DNA of 64,000 nucleotides, from NCBI GenBank assembly GCA_016716505.1, contig JADJWF010000005.1, positions 207,079 through 271,078 of the forward strand. The letters run 5' to 3'. The position numbers and the translations under genes are program-made. Source of the DNA: Verrucomicrobiota bacterium. Lineage in GTDB: Bacteria; Verrucomicrobiota; Verrucomicrobiia; Limisphaerales; J093. Under the pieces are notes generated by a model that was not told the origin of the DNA, searched no databases, and saw nothing but the letters and a program-made list of their open reading frames with translations. Below, piece after piece: positions 27,333-36,000 of the stretch (position 1 is its first letter; every line of letters begins with the position of its first letter).

Positions 27333-28393
27333 CGGAATTCGTGAACGGCTCTGACGAGCGCCTGAAGGCAGTCGAGCCTGGCCTCCGGCGGGACGCCGTG
27401 GCCGAGATTGCAGATGTGGCCCGGTCGTCCGCGCATCGTCTCCAACAGTTCGCGGACAGCGCCAGCCACCGTCTCCGGGTCGGTCTTGAGCAACGCGGGA
27501 TCGAGGTTGCCCTGCACCGCCACGTTCCTCGGAAGTTGATCCGCAACAGAGCGCAAGGGCACGGTCCAATCCACCCCCAGCACCTGCGCTCGCGTGGCCC
27601 CGAGCGAGGGCCAGCGGTCATTGACGCCTTTGGCAAAGAGGATCACCGGCGCCAGGTCTCGCACTTCCGCGACGATGTCCCGCAACCAGCGCCCGGAAAG
27701 CTCGTCGAAGTCCGCTGCCGGGGCCGTGCCCCCGAGGGTGTCGAACACCTGCACCGCGTCTGCGCCGGCCGCCACCTGGAGCCGAAGGTAATCCGCGATG
27801 GCGATCGCCAGCTTTTCCGCCAGCCGGCCATAGAGCTTGGGGTTCTCTCGAAACAAGTGGAGGGCCTTCGAGAACTGCGGCGCGCTGCCGCCTTCGAGCA
27901 TGAAGTTCGCGAGCGTCCAGGGGGATCCGGCAAACCCCAGCAGAGCGGTTCCGTTGCCCAGTTCGGTGCGCGTCAGGCGCAGGGCTTCGGCGACATACTC
28001 CAGGCGTTCTGGAACGGCGGCGGGATCGAGGCGGTCCACGTGATGGCCGTACTCGATGGTCCACGCCATCCTGATGCCCTCGCCGTCGGTGAACCGATAC
28101 GGCTGACCGAGCGCCTCGGCGATGACGAGGATGTCGCTGAAGATGATCGCGGCGTCGAAGCCAAACCGCCGAATTGGCTGGAGCGTGACTTCGGCGGCCA
28201 GATGGGGCGTTTGCACCAACTGGAGGAAAGAATACCGCTCCTTCAGTTCGCGGTATTCCGGCAGGCAACGTCCCGCCTGGCGCATCAGCCAGACTGGCGG
28301 ACGATCGAGTGGCTCGCACCGGCAGGCCGCGAGGAACCGTTCGCGCGAGGTCAACGCGGGTTGCGGGTGGGTCGGTGGCTCGGTCTCGGTCAT
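27329..28393 (-). CDS. hemE: Uroporphyrinogen decarboxylase
   Basis: A 354-residue HemE that removes four carboxyl groups from uroporphyrinogen III to form coproporphyrinogen III. The family signature RPPVWLMRQAGRCLPEY is at about residues 31-47, the catalytic Asp region is FDAAIIFSDILV, and GFAGSPWTLANFMLEGG and GNLDPALL are also typical. Length is normal. The ATG at 28393 is the first giving the standard N-terminus. It is the first gene of the hemE-hemN unit; its promoter lies in the 136-base divergent spacer shared with the plus-strand gene at 28530. Confidence 0.97.
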   Translation of the reverse strand: MTETEPPTHPQPALTSRERFLAACRCEPLDRPPVWLMRQAGRCLPEYRELKERYSFLQLVQTPHLAAEVTLQPIRRFGFDAAIIFSDILVIAEALGQPYRFTDGEGIRMAWTIEYGHHVDRLDPAAVPERLEYVAEALRLTRTELGNGTALLGFAGSPWTLANFMLEGGSAPQFSKALHLFRENPKLYGRLAEKLAIAIADYLRLQVAAGADAVQVFDTLGGTAPAADFDELSGRWLRDIVAEVRDLAPVILFAKGVNDRWPSLGATRAQVLGVDWTVPLRSVADQLPRNVAVQGNLDPALLKTDPETVAGAVRELLETMRGRPGHICNLGHGVPPEARLDCLQALVRAVHEFR

Positions 28394-28529
28394 GCAGCGG
28401 CTCGGCCGGCGGGTTTGTCCCGTCGGGAGCGACAGCATAGGTGGACCTCGCCCGCTGGCAAACCGGAAGCCCGACTCTCGCCAATCCTCAATTGCGACCC
28501 AACGGGCGGGCTGCCATCTTCCCACCCGT

Positions 28530-29069
28530 ATGTCGAAGCCCTCGAAAACGACGTCGTTTGCCCCGCGCAAGACGCCCCGGCTGTTTCAATTCGCCCTCGA
28601 GTACTTCGAGCAACGCATCGTTTGTCTCCGGGCGGTGGAGTTGCTGCTTCCCTCCCATCGCAACAAGTGGCTTCGACCGGAAGTGGAGTCCAAACTCGCC
28701 TGCCTGGACCTGACGATTCCGCTGCACGCCGAACTGGACCGGCTGGTGCGCTTGAGCCTCGCCCTGCTGGAGGCGGTGGACGCCGGCACGTACCGCAAGC
28801 CCCGCAACTGGGCGGAGCTGGACCCGTGGTTGCGGAGGGCGCTGGCGTATTTCGTCAAGTCCGAGGACGCCATTCCGGACCATCACGAGGATGGCTTCGA
28901 GGACGACCACCGCGAGTTCCGTCAGCTTGAGAAGCGGCTGGCCGGGACGCTGATCCATTTCGAGGCCTGGTACGAACATCGGAAGCGCCAGGAGGACGCG
29001 ACCTGCCACGGCCGAGTTGAATCCGGCACGCCGTCAACGTCCGGCCGCCGCCAACCTCCGCGGCCATGA
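28530..29069 (+). CDS. Hypothetical protein with YkvA/DUF1232-like motif
   Basis: A 179-residue, mostly helical protein without signal peptide or clear membrane segment. Its middle reads LRRALAYFVKSEDAIPDHHE, resembling the LxYLxxPxDxIPD core of the YkvA/DUF1232 family but diverging after it. The first 130 residues look well-formed (helix-rich, charged). The last 30 are rich in Arg, Ser, Thr and Pro and overlap the decayed minus-strand gene next door, so the C-terminus may be a recent read-through. It is divergent from hemE. Function unknown; ATG at 28530. Confidence 0.6.
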   Translation: MSKPSKTTSFAPRKTPRLFQFALEYFEQRIVCLRAVELLLPSHRNKWLRPEVESKLACLDLTIPLHAELDRLVRLSLALLEAVDAGTYRKPRNWAELDPWLRRALAYFVKSEDAIPDHHEDGFEDDHREFRQLEKRLAGTLIHFEAWYEHRKRQEDATCHGRVESGTPSTSGRRQPPRP

Positions 29070-29328
29070 CAATCCCAAGCCTGCCGGAATCAAGCCCACG
29101 ATCCCAAACGAACCGGCTCACCAGCGCCAGCATCACCAAGGTCGCGGCTTCGCGGACGAGTTCCGCGAAGGCAAGCCCGCCCACCTCGGGCAACGGGATT
29201 GGCTGATAAGGATCGAGGCGGCCCATCAAGGTCCGCAGTTACAACACCACCGCGCTCTCCACCCGGGCCGTGGCGGCGGCGAAACCGACAACCACCAGCC
29301 AGCGCGTCAGGTTGGTTTTGAACCTCAT
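29040..29328 (-). pseudogene. Truncated membrane-protein gene with an internal TAA
   Basis: Read from the ATG at 29328, the frame encodes a hydrophobic start (NLTRWLVVVGFAAATARVES) and then stops at TAA (29239-29241). The same frame carries on with sensible sequence behind the stop: LRTLMGRLDPYQPIPLPEV and REAATLVMLALVSRFVWD. This looks like a PVC-group multi-pass protein family in which AVVLYLRTL is usual, so one base change (TAC or TAT to TAA) explains the break. After about 29080 the sequence loses the pattern and is cut off. Recognition of the family is from memory and moderate. Confidence 0.45.
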
Positions 29329-29346
29329 GTGGGTGAACGTTGGCGT

Positions 29347-30234
29347 TCAGTGGGTCAACTGCTCTTCGGGTTCCGCGGCAGGCGGTGCGTCGCCTGCTTG
29401 CAGCGCCCAGCCGGTCAACCGGGCTTCCACCGCGTCAATGATTTCGTCAGGAGTCGAGGTTCCCGCCGTGATACCTACCGTGTCACTGGGGCGGAACCAG
29501 TCGCGCCGCAAGTCCTCCGCGCCTTGGACATGGTGGACGCGCGGGCAATGCCGGCCGCAGGTGGCGACGAGTTCCCGGGTGTTATTGCTGTGGACGCCGC
29601 CGATGACGATTACCACGTCACACTGTTGCGCCAGTTCCACGGCGGCATGCTGCCGCTGCTTCGTGGGCTGACAGACCGTGTCCACGAATCGGACCTCGGA
29701 CGCGGGGAAGCGGCGGCGCAGGCAGCCAACGAGGTGACGGACCCGCTCGATGGGCTGCGTGGTTTGGGCCGCCACCCCGAAGCGCGGGCGCTCGCGGAGT
29801 TGTCGGACATCCGCCTCGGTCAACACGATGTCATACTCCGCAAGGTCCTCGGTCAATCCGCGCACCTCGACGTGCCCGGCTTTCCCGACAATGACCGGGT
29901 GCCATCCTTCGCGGGCCAGTTTGGCCACGGCCCGATGGGCGACCTGGACCAGTGGACAGGTGGCTTCGAGCAGGGCCAGTCCGCGTTCGCGCACGCGCGC
30001 CCTGGTGATGTCCGAGGCACCGTGGGCGGTGATCATCACCGTCGGAGTCGTGACGCCGGACAGGTTGTTGACCGTCTGCACGCCGCGGGCGCGGAGGGCG
30101 GCGACCACGGTTTCGTTGTGAACCAGGTCGCCGAGGATGGTCAGGGGTTGGCGACGAGCTTCATCGAAGGCGAGGGCGATGGCATCACGGACGCCGAAGC
30201 ACATGCCGAGGTGGGCGGCGCGGAGGATTTTCAT
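29347..30234 (-). CDS. ispH: 4-hydroxy-3-methylbut-2-enyl diphosphate reductase
   Basis: A 295-residue IspH, the last enzyme of the MEP isoprenoid pathway, which uses a [4Fe-4S] cluster to reduce HMBPP to IPP and DMAPP. The three cluster cysteines lie in HLGMCFGVRDA, EATCPLVQ and VDTVCQPTKQRQ. Substrate-binding His residues are in LVHNETVV and AGHVEVRG, and the TxxE region is TAGTSTPDEIIDA. Length is slightly short of E. coli (316) but complete. ATG at 30234. A palindrome matching the one upstream of the nearby membrane-protein/regulator unit lies 16 nt before the start (30250-30266), so control by the adjacent regulator is possible. Confidence 0.95.
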   Translation of the reverse strand: MKILRAAHLGMCFGVRDAIALAFDEARRQPLTILGDLVHNETVVAALRARGVQTVNNLSGVTTPTVMITAHGASDITRARVRERGLALLEATCPLVQVAHRAVAKLAREGWHPVIVGKAGHVEVRGLTEDLAEYDIVLTEADVRQLRERPRFGVAAQTTQPIERVRHLVGCLRRRFPASEVRFVDTVCQPTKQRQHAAVELAQQCDVVIVIGGVHSNNTRELVATCGRHCPRVHHVQGAEDLRRDWFRPSDTVGITAGTSTPDEIIDAVEARLTGWALQAGDAPPAAEPEEQLTH

Positions 30235-30249
30235 GGGGTCGTGAGACAA

Positions 30250-30266
30250 ACTTTGTATCGCAAAGC
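30250..30266. promoter_or_regulatory. Candidate operator ACTTTG-N5-CAAAGC before ispH
   Basis: An inverted repeat ACTTTG-TATCG-CAAAGC lies 16 nt upstream of the ispH ATG and downstream of the winged-helix regulator gene. It matches the perfect palindrome before the regulator's own operon (31238-31254) at 11 of the 12 arm positions and with the same 17-bp length. Confidence 0.55.
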
Positions 30267-30302
30267 ATTTCTTCTGAGTGACTGCCGGCGGCAAGATTCC
30301 GT

Positions 30303-30611
30303 TCAAACTTGTTTCGCCTGACGAACGATCTGTTCGAGGAGGTTGATGTAGGTGCGGAACGCCGCGCGGCCTGCCTCCGTCAGGTGGCAGGTCGTCAGGG
30401 GCCGGCGGTCGTGGAAACTTTTGGTGATGGCGACGTAGCCTGCTTCCTGCAGCGTGCGCAGATGCACGGCGAGGTTGCCGTCGGTCATCTTCAGCGTGTC
30501 ACGGATCTCGGTGAACGCGAGGGACGGATTGGCCGCGAGCAGGGACATGATCGGCAGGCGTCCTTTCTCGTGAATCACCCGGTCCAGTTGCAGGAACGGC
30601 GTGGGATTCAA
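30303..30611 (-). CDS. Winged-helix transcriptional regulator (HTH_34/ArsR-like)
   Basis: A 102-residue winged-helix DNA-binding protein with no separate sensor domain. The recognition-helix region is MSLLAANPSLAFTEIRDTL followed by TDGNLAVHLRTLQEAGYVAI, and the wing reads FHDRRPLTTCHLTEAGRAA, typical of the small PF13601-type regulators. No ATG is available upstream in a sensible place. The TTG at 30609-30611 overlaps the stop of the preceding membrane-protein gene (TTGA), a coupling arrangement. Such regulators are often encoded with an integral membrane protein as here. The palindrome before the operon (31238-31254) and the copy before ispH (30250-30266) are its likely targets. Confidence 0.8.
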   Translation of the reverse strand: MNPTPFLQLDRVIHEKGRLPIMSLLAANPSLAFTEIRDTLKMTDGNLAVHLRTLQEAGYVAITKSFHDRRPLTTCHLTEAGRAAFRTYINLLEQIVRQAKQV

Positions 30612-31231
30612 GGCGCGGGGTTCCGTTTCTCGGTGGCCAGCAGGTAGCCGCCGTAGGCCAGATGCGCCAGCCCAAACGCCCCTCCCATGATCCCGTTGGC
30701 CAACTGTGGCCCCCCGGCGGCTGGCTTCAGAAGAGTCAAGCAGATGAGGGTGATTGAGGCTGCCACGATCAACGCCCAACCAAACAGCCGAATGCCCCGC
30801 GGCATGAAGAAGCCAGCCGCGTGCAGGGCTCCGCCGTACAGTCCCACCCACGTGAGCACGATCAAGAGCAGGGCGTCCTCGATCTTGCCAAGAATGGCGG
30901 CAGCGCCCAGGGCCGCACCAAACAGCAGCGGCGGCAGCAGGGCGTGAACGACCCGGCGCGTTGGCGGAGACCAAAAAGGCTCGCCATCCCGCAGGGCCTG
31001 CCGCCGAACGACCACGAGGCAGGCGGCGATGGTGACGAGGGCCACGGCCAGCCAGTGACCGCAAAACCGGGCGGCTGAATCGCAGGCCCATCTTGCACCC
31101 GCCAGTGCGCCGAGCGTGCCCATGACGCCGGCGACGAGGGCGGTTGGAGCGAGGGCGCGGCGATAAAGGGCCGAGCGTTCCATGAGAGTGCGGATGGTGT
31201 GGAGGTTTTCGGCGGCCCAGTCGGATCTCAT
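30608..31231 (-). CDS. Integral membrane protein, partner of the winged-helix regulator
   Basis: A 207-residue membrane protein with about six predicted transmembrane segments, including LVAGVMGTLGALAG, LAVALVTIAACLVVV, LLPPLLFGAALGAAAIL and LFGWALIVAASITLICL. A short soluble N-terminus (RSDWAAENLHTIRTLMERS) precedes them. No family name is recognised. It is the first gene of a two-gene unit with the winged-helix regulator, translationally coupled by TTGA. A palindromic operator candidate sits directly upstream of the ATG (31231), overlapping where the ribosome-binding site or -10 would be. A signal-sensing or transport role can only be guessed. Confidence 0.75.
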   Translation of the reverse strand: MRSDWAAENLHTIRTLMERSALYRRALAPTALVAGVMGTLGALAGARWACDSAARFCGHWLAVALVTIAACLVVVRRQALRDGEPFWSPPTRRVVHALLPPLLFGAALGAAAILGKIEDALLLIVLTWVGLYGGALHAAGFFMPRGIRLFGWALIVAASITLICLTLLKPAAGGPQLANGIMGGAFGLAHLAYGGYLLATEKRNPAP

Positions 31232-31237
31232 GAAGAC

Positions 31238-31254
31238 ACTTTGCGATGCAAAGT
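31238..31254. promoter_or_regulatory. Candidate operator ACTTTGC-GAT-GCAAAGT before the membrane protein/regulator unit
   Basis: Perfect 7-bp inverted repeat with a 3-bp centre, 7 nt upstream of the ATG of the membrane-protein gene whose operon encodes a winged-helix regulator. A near-identical palindrome occurs before ispH 1 kb away. Autoregulation is the simplest reading. Confidence 0.65.
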
Positions 31255-31527
31255 AACAGTGTCAAGTGCTGCTCGCCGGGGCCGCATCACCGGATGATCC
31301 CGGGGCGGGCCGCCGGGGCGGCGCAGAACAGTTCGAATCGAACCTTGGGCATGGGGCCGCCCGACCTTCGACCACGCGGTTCGATGCGGTAGGCGGCCTC
31401 GGTGCCGGGCCGCTCTGCAAAGTCCAGCCGGTCTGGCGTGGTCAGGCGAGTTGCCAGACGGCGGATTGCCGCCCCACTGGAGCAACCATGATTCACCTCG
31501 GCGCGTTCGTCTGCGCGCCTGATGGGT

Positions 31528-32904
31528 TTATCGTTGGTCCTTCAGCGGCTCGCGCCAACTGGCCTCGATTTCTTCGAGACTTCGCCCCTTCGTTTCGGGC
31601 ACGCGCCCGAAGACAAACACCAGCGCGACGAGGCTGAACGCCGCGTAGATCCAGAAGGTCTTTGCCGGTCCCACCTCGCGACTGTCGTTCAACATCGGGA
31701 AGGTTTGCGCCACAAGGTAACACGACGTCCAGATGACGAACGTCGCCACCGACATGGCCCGGCCGCGAATCTTCGTCGGGAAGATTTCCGAGCAGAGAAT
31801 CCACGGGATCGGTCCCAGCGCCATGGCGAACGCGGCAATGAAGCCGATGATGCCCAGCAGCAGCGGCAGGCCCTGATGTCCGGCGTGGAACATCCAACCC
31901 ACCAGTGCCAGCGCCACCACCTGCACGCTCAGTCCCGCCAACAACAAGGGGCGCCGGCCCGCGCGGTCCACCAGGCTGATGGCCACGAAGGTGAAGATCA
32001 CGTTCACCAGGCCGATGACTGCCGACGCCGTGAACGCGTCCTTCACCCCGGCGCCGGCCGTCGTAAGGATCTTCGTCGAGTAATACATGATCGCGTTGAT
32101 GCCGCTGAACTGGGAGAAGGCCATCAGGAGAACGGCAATCATCAGCGGCCTCCGGTAGGTGGGCGAAAACAATTCGCGGAGCCGGCCCTCTTCATGACGG
32201 AGTGCCTCGCGCACGGCCGCCACTTCGCGCCCGGCATGGTCGGGTCCGCCGACCTCCGTGAGGATGCGGCGGGCTTCGGTTTCGCGGCCGGCCTTGAGCA
32301 GCCAGCGCGGGCTTTCGGACGCGAAGAACAGCAGCCCGAGCAGCACCAGCGCCGGGGCGACTTCCGCCCCCAACATCCAGCGCCAGCCGGTGGTGGTGTT
32401 CCACTGCTCGTCGCCGAGTGTTTGAATCCGCGCGTTGATGAAGAGGGTCAGGAAAATGCCCAGCACGATGCCGAGTTGGAACAGCGATCCCAGGCGGCCG
32501 CGCCATTCCTTGGGGGCGATCTCGGCGACGTACACCGGGCACACCATGGAGGAAGCTCCAATACCCAGCCCGCCGATGAAACGGGCGACGAGGAACTCGC
32601 CAAAGGTCCGGGGAACGGCCGACAGCACCGCGGACACCGCGTACAAGATCGCGCAGAGAAAGAGAACCTTGCGCCGGCCGAAGCGGTCGCTCACAAATCC
32701 CGCCGCCAGCGCGCCCGGGATGCAACCGAGGATGGCGCTGGCGCCCGCAAAACCTTCCTGGGCTGAGTTCAGGGCGAAGTACTTGCGGAAGTACTGATTG
32801 GCGCCGTTGATGACCGCGGTGTCGTAACCGAAGAGGAAACCGCCCACAGCGGCGACCGACACCACCAGCAGCAGCGCGCGGAGGTTGAACGCGGAGGGAC
32901 GCAT
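31528..32904 (-). CDS. MFS sugar porter
   Basis: A 458-residue, 12-segment major-facilitator protein of the sugar-porter family, probably a proton-coupled hexose or pentose importer in the inner membrane. Family motifs are visible: GGFLFGYDTAVINGA in TM1, DRFGRRKVL in loop 2-3, ESPRWLLKAGR, QFSGINAIMYYS in TM7, DRAGRRPLLL in loop 8-9, and PETKGRSLEEIE at the C-terminus. The QFSGIN motif is the usual sugar-contact site. The ATG at 32904 is chosen because the protein then begins just ahead of TM1. It lies 97 nt downstream of the oxidoreductase gene on the same strand; a shared transcript is possible. Confidence 0.93.
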   Translation of the reverse strand: MRPSAFNLRALLLVVSVAAVGGFLFGYDTAVINGANQYFRKYFALNSAQEGFAGASAILGCIPGALAAGFVSDRFGRRKVLFLCAILYAVSAVLSAVPRTFGEFLVARFIGGLGIGASSMVCPVYVAEIAPKEWRGRLGSLFQLGIVLGIFLTLFINARIQTLGDEQWNTTTGWRWMLGAEVAPALVLLGLLFFASESPRWLLKAGRETEARRILTEVGGPDHAGREVAAVREALRHEEGRLRELFSPTYRRPLMIAVLLMAFSQFSGINAIMYYSTKILTTAGAGVKDAFTASAVIGLVNVIFTFVAISLVDRAGRRPLLLAGLSVQVVALALVGWMFHAGHQGLPLLLGIIGFIAAFAMALGPIPWILCSEIFPTKIRGRAMSVATFVIWTSCYLVAQTFPMLNDSREVGPAKTFWIYAAFSLVALVFVFGRVPETKGRSLEEIEASWREPLKDQR

Positions 32905-33001
32905 GACGTCCGCGGACACTGAAGCAAGGCGCAGCCGAGGTCCAGTTTCGGGAGGGACGGCCTGCCCGGGAGCGCGACGGCGGCCTGCGGGCAAAGGGAC
33001 T

Positions 33002-36000
33002 TCAGCGCGCGATGGCTGCCGCTGCCGGGCGGGAGTCCGCCTGCGGGAGAGCGCTCATCTCGGCGAGCCAGGCTTCCGCCTGCGCGCGGGCCGCGTCCAT
33101 CTTGGGATAACGGATCTCGCGATAACCCGTGGCTTGCGCGGGTAACTCGAGGATTCGCGTGAACAGGGCGTAACGCCGGGCATCCCCGGCGGCTTCGGCC
33201 ATCCGCGGCAGGAGGCTGATGTACCAATCGCGGAAATCCTTCTCACGCCGATGCCATTCGGGCAGCACGCGCCGCAGCCACTTCATCCGCTTGACCACGT
33301 TCAGCATCCAGTCGCGCGTGCGCATGTCCCAGGCGAAGTCGCGGCCCCACAGGTTGAACTGCGGCCGGTTCAGATGCCGGTACTCGATGCGGTCGCCGCG
33401 CGCGGGATCCACGCCGTAGCGGGCGCGATCGCGCCGGTGTTTTTCTTCGCTGGTTAATTGGTGGGCGACGAAGACCTCATCCTTGATTGCCATCACGCGG
33501 TGGAGGTTCCAGATCACCGCCCGGGTGGCGGCGAAGCCGTGCTCGGCTGAATCGAGCGCCTGCACCTGCTTGACCAGCTCGACATACCGGCGCGCGTAGT
33601 CGAGGTCCTCGAACTGGATCAGGTCATACACGCGCAGGGCGAAGTCGCGCAGGCTCTCGGAATCCACCTGCAGATGTTCGGTGGCGCGCTCCACCAACTG
33701 GCGATAGGCGGTGGCGAGGGCTGGCCCCCGACGGCCGGACCGGGTGAGGATGTCCACCTTGTCGGCGACAACCTCGGAATACGTCTGCGGTTCGCGGAAC
33801 AGTCCGGCCGCTTGCTCGACCGCGGCGGGATCGTGGGCGACCAGGCGGCCGAGATGAAAGGCCTTGAGGTTTTCCTCCGCCGCCTTGCCGAGGCTGGCGC
33901 GGATCGCCCATTCGAGGCTCTCGAGGCTCAGGGGGATGAGGCCGTGCTGGAAGGCGACGCCCAACATCGCGATGTTCGCGTAGAGTTGGGTGCCGAAAAA
34001 CCGTTCGCTCAGGTGGGAAATATCGCAGGCGTGGAAGGCATCCTCGCGGGTGTGACGACGCAGATCGGCCTCGAGTTGGGCGACATTGAAGTCGTCCTTG
34101 CCCAGCAGGGTCAGGATGGTCGGAGTTTTGTGGGTGTTGACCACCACAGCCGTGCGCTGGCGACTGCCGACGCGCTGGTTGGTGCTGGGGTCAATCGCCC
34201 GGGCCGCTTCCAGAATGTCCACGCCCAGGATCAGGTCCGCCTTGCCGTAGGGGATGAGGTTCGAGGTGTACGGTGCTCCGGGTGCGGAGTAGGTGATCAT
34301 CGAATAGACGCCACCGTTGCGGATCGCCAGCCCCTTTTTGTCGCAGAACTGCACCCGATAGCCCTGCCGATGGCCGGCCAGCACCAAAATGGCCGTGGCG
34401 GTTCCGATCCCCATGCCACCGACGCCGGCCAGATAGCCGTGCCAGACCGGTTGGGCAGCAGGCTTCGGGGGCGCGGGCAAGCGGGTGAAGTCCAGCCGAT
34501 CAATCAGCGGCGGCGGTTTCTGTCGGCGCGTGACGATCACCTCCTCGAAGGAGGGGCACGCCTTGACGCGCGGCCCGTCGTTGTCGGTGGAGACCAGGAA
34601 CCGGGTGCAGGCTCCGTCCGAGACGCACCACGACAGGTCAATCTGCACCTTTCGCCCGAACGGCGTGTCGGCGAAGGTCAGACCGGGACAGCCGGTCGCC
34701 CGGGTGCATTCGAGGCAGTTCTCGCAAACCTCCTCGGTGATGTTGATGTAGCGCTTGCGCGCCAGGAAGCCCTTCTCCCGCAGTTCGCGGCGTTCCTCGC
34801 GGGCACCGCGCCGGTGGAAAGTGATGCCGCACTCTTTGTCGGCCACCACCACTTTCACGCCGTCCTGCAGAATGGCCTTTTCGAGCAACTGCCGGTACGT
34901 CTCGCGTTCCGCCGGGTTCACCCGCACGACCGTGGCCCCGGAACGGGTCGAATCCGTGATGCCGGCGATGATGGCGTCAATGTTTTGCGCGAACGTCTGC
35001 TCCCCGAGGATGCTGTCACTCAAACCGGGCGTGGTCTGATGCCCGGTCATGGCCGTCGTCTTGTTGTCGAGGATGATGTAGGTGATGTCTTGTCCGTTCT
35101 TGAGCGAGTTCGAGATGGCGATCTGGCCGCTGTGGAAGAAGGTCGAGTCGCCCATGAACACGACCTGCTTGTTGCGGATGAACGGGTCAATGCCCGCGCC
35201 CGTGCCGCCACCCAGTCCCATGCCGCTGTAGTTGTGCATGAGGTCCTTGGTCGGCTCGAACATCAACATCGTGTAGCAGCCGGTGTCGCCGTGAAACACA
35301 AGGTCCACGGGATCGGTCCCGTGAACGCGCCGCATATAGAGAGGATCCCGGAACTGTTTCTTCATCTCGACCAGCACGCTGGCCGAATCGCGGTGCGGGC
35401 AGCCGGGACAAAACGTGGGCGTTCGCGGCGCGACATGGAGCGTGGCGGCCTTGATCTCGCGAATCAGGGTCAACTCGCACTCGATGCGTTTCCGGTCGAG
35501 CCGGTCGCCGAGCCCCGGCGTCGCCAGGAACAATTCACCCAGCCGGCGGATCAATTTGCTTGGATTCAGGCCGCGCGTCTCGGGAATGCCATCCAGTCCG
35601 AAGGGGAACCGCTTGCCCCACACCTCCTGTGCGAAGGGGGGGCGGTCCGGCCCGGCGCTTTGGCGGGCGCGCGTGATGATCTCGACCACTTGTTCTTCGA
35701 GGAAGCCGCGGCGCTCTTCGATGACGAACAACGCTTTCAAGCCGGTCGCGAACTCAAGGATCAAGGTCGGGTCAAGCGGGTAGGTGACGCCCAGTTTGAG
35801 AATTGGGAATTGGCCGTCCACGCCGAGTTCCGCCAGCGCGTGCCGCAGATAGCAATACGCCGCAGCAGAGGTGATGAAGCCAATCCCGGTCTCCGCGTTG
35901 GCAGTGCCGGACGCCGGTTCGATCCGGTTGGCGCCATGCCGGCGCGCGCTGGCCCAGAGGCGTTCAACGCGCTCGGGCATTTGCTGCTCCTTGCGCCAGG

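Noticed and set aside
31287..31496. 69-codon minus-strand frame with a GTG start
   Set aside because: It sits in the gap before the sugar porter, has no recognised domain and a Pro/Arg-rich composition, so it cannot be supported as a gene.
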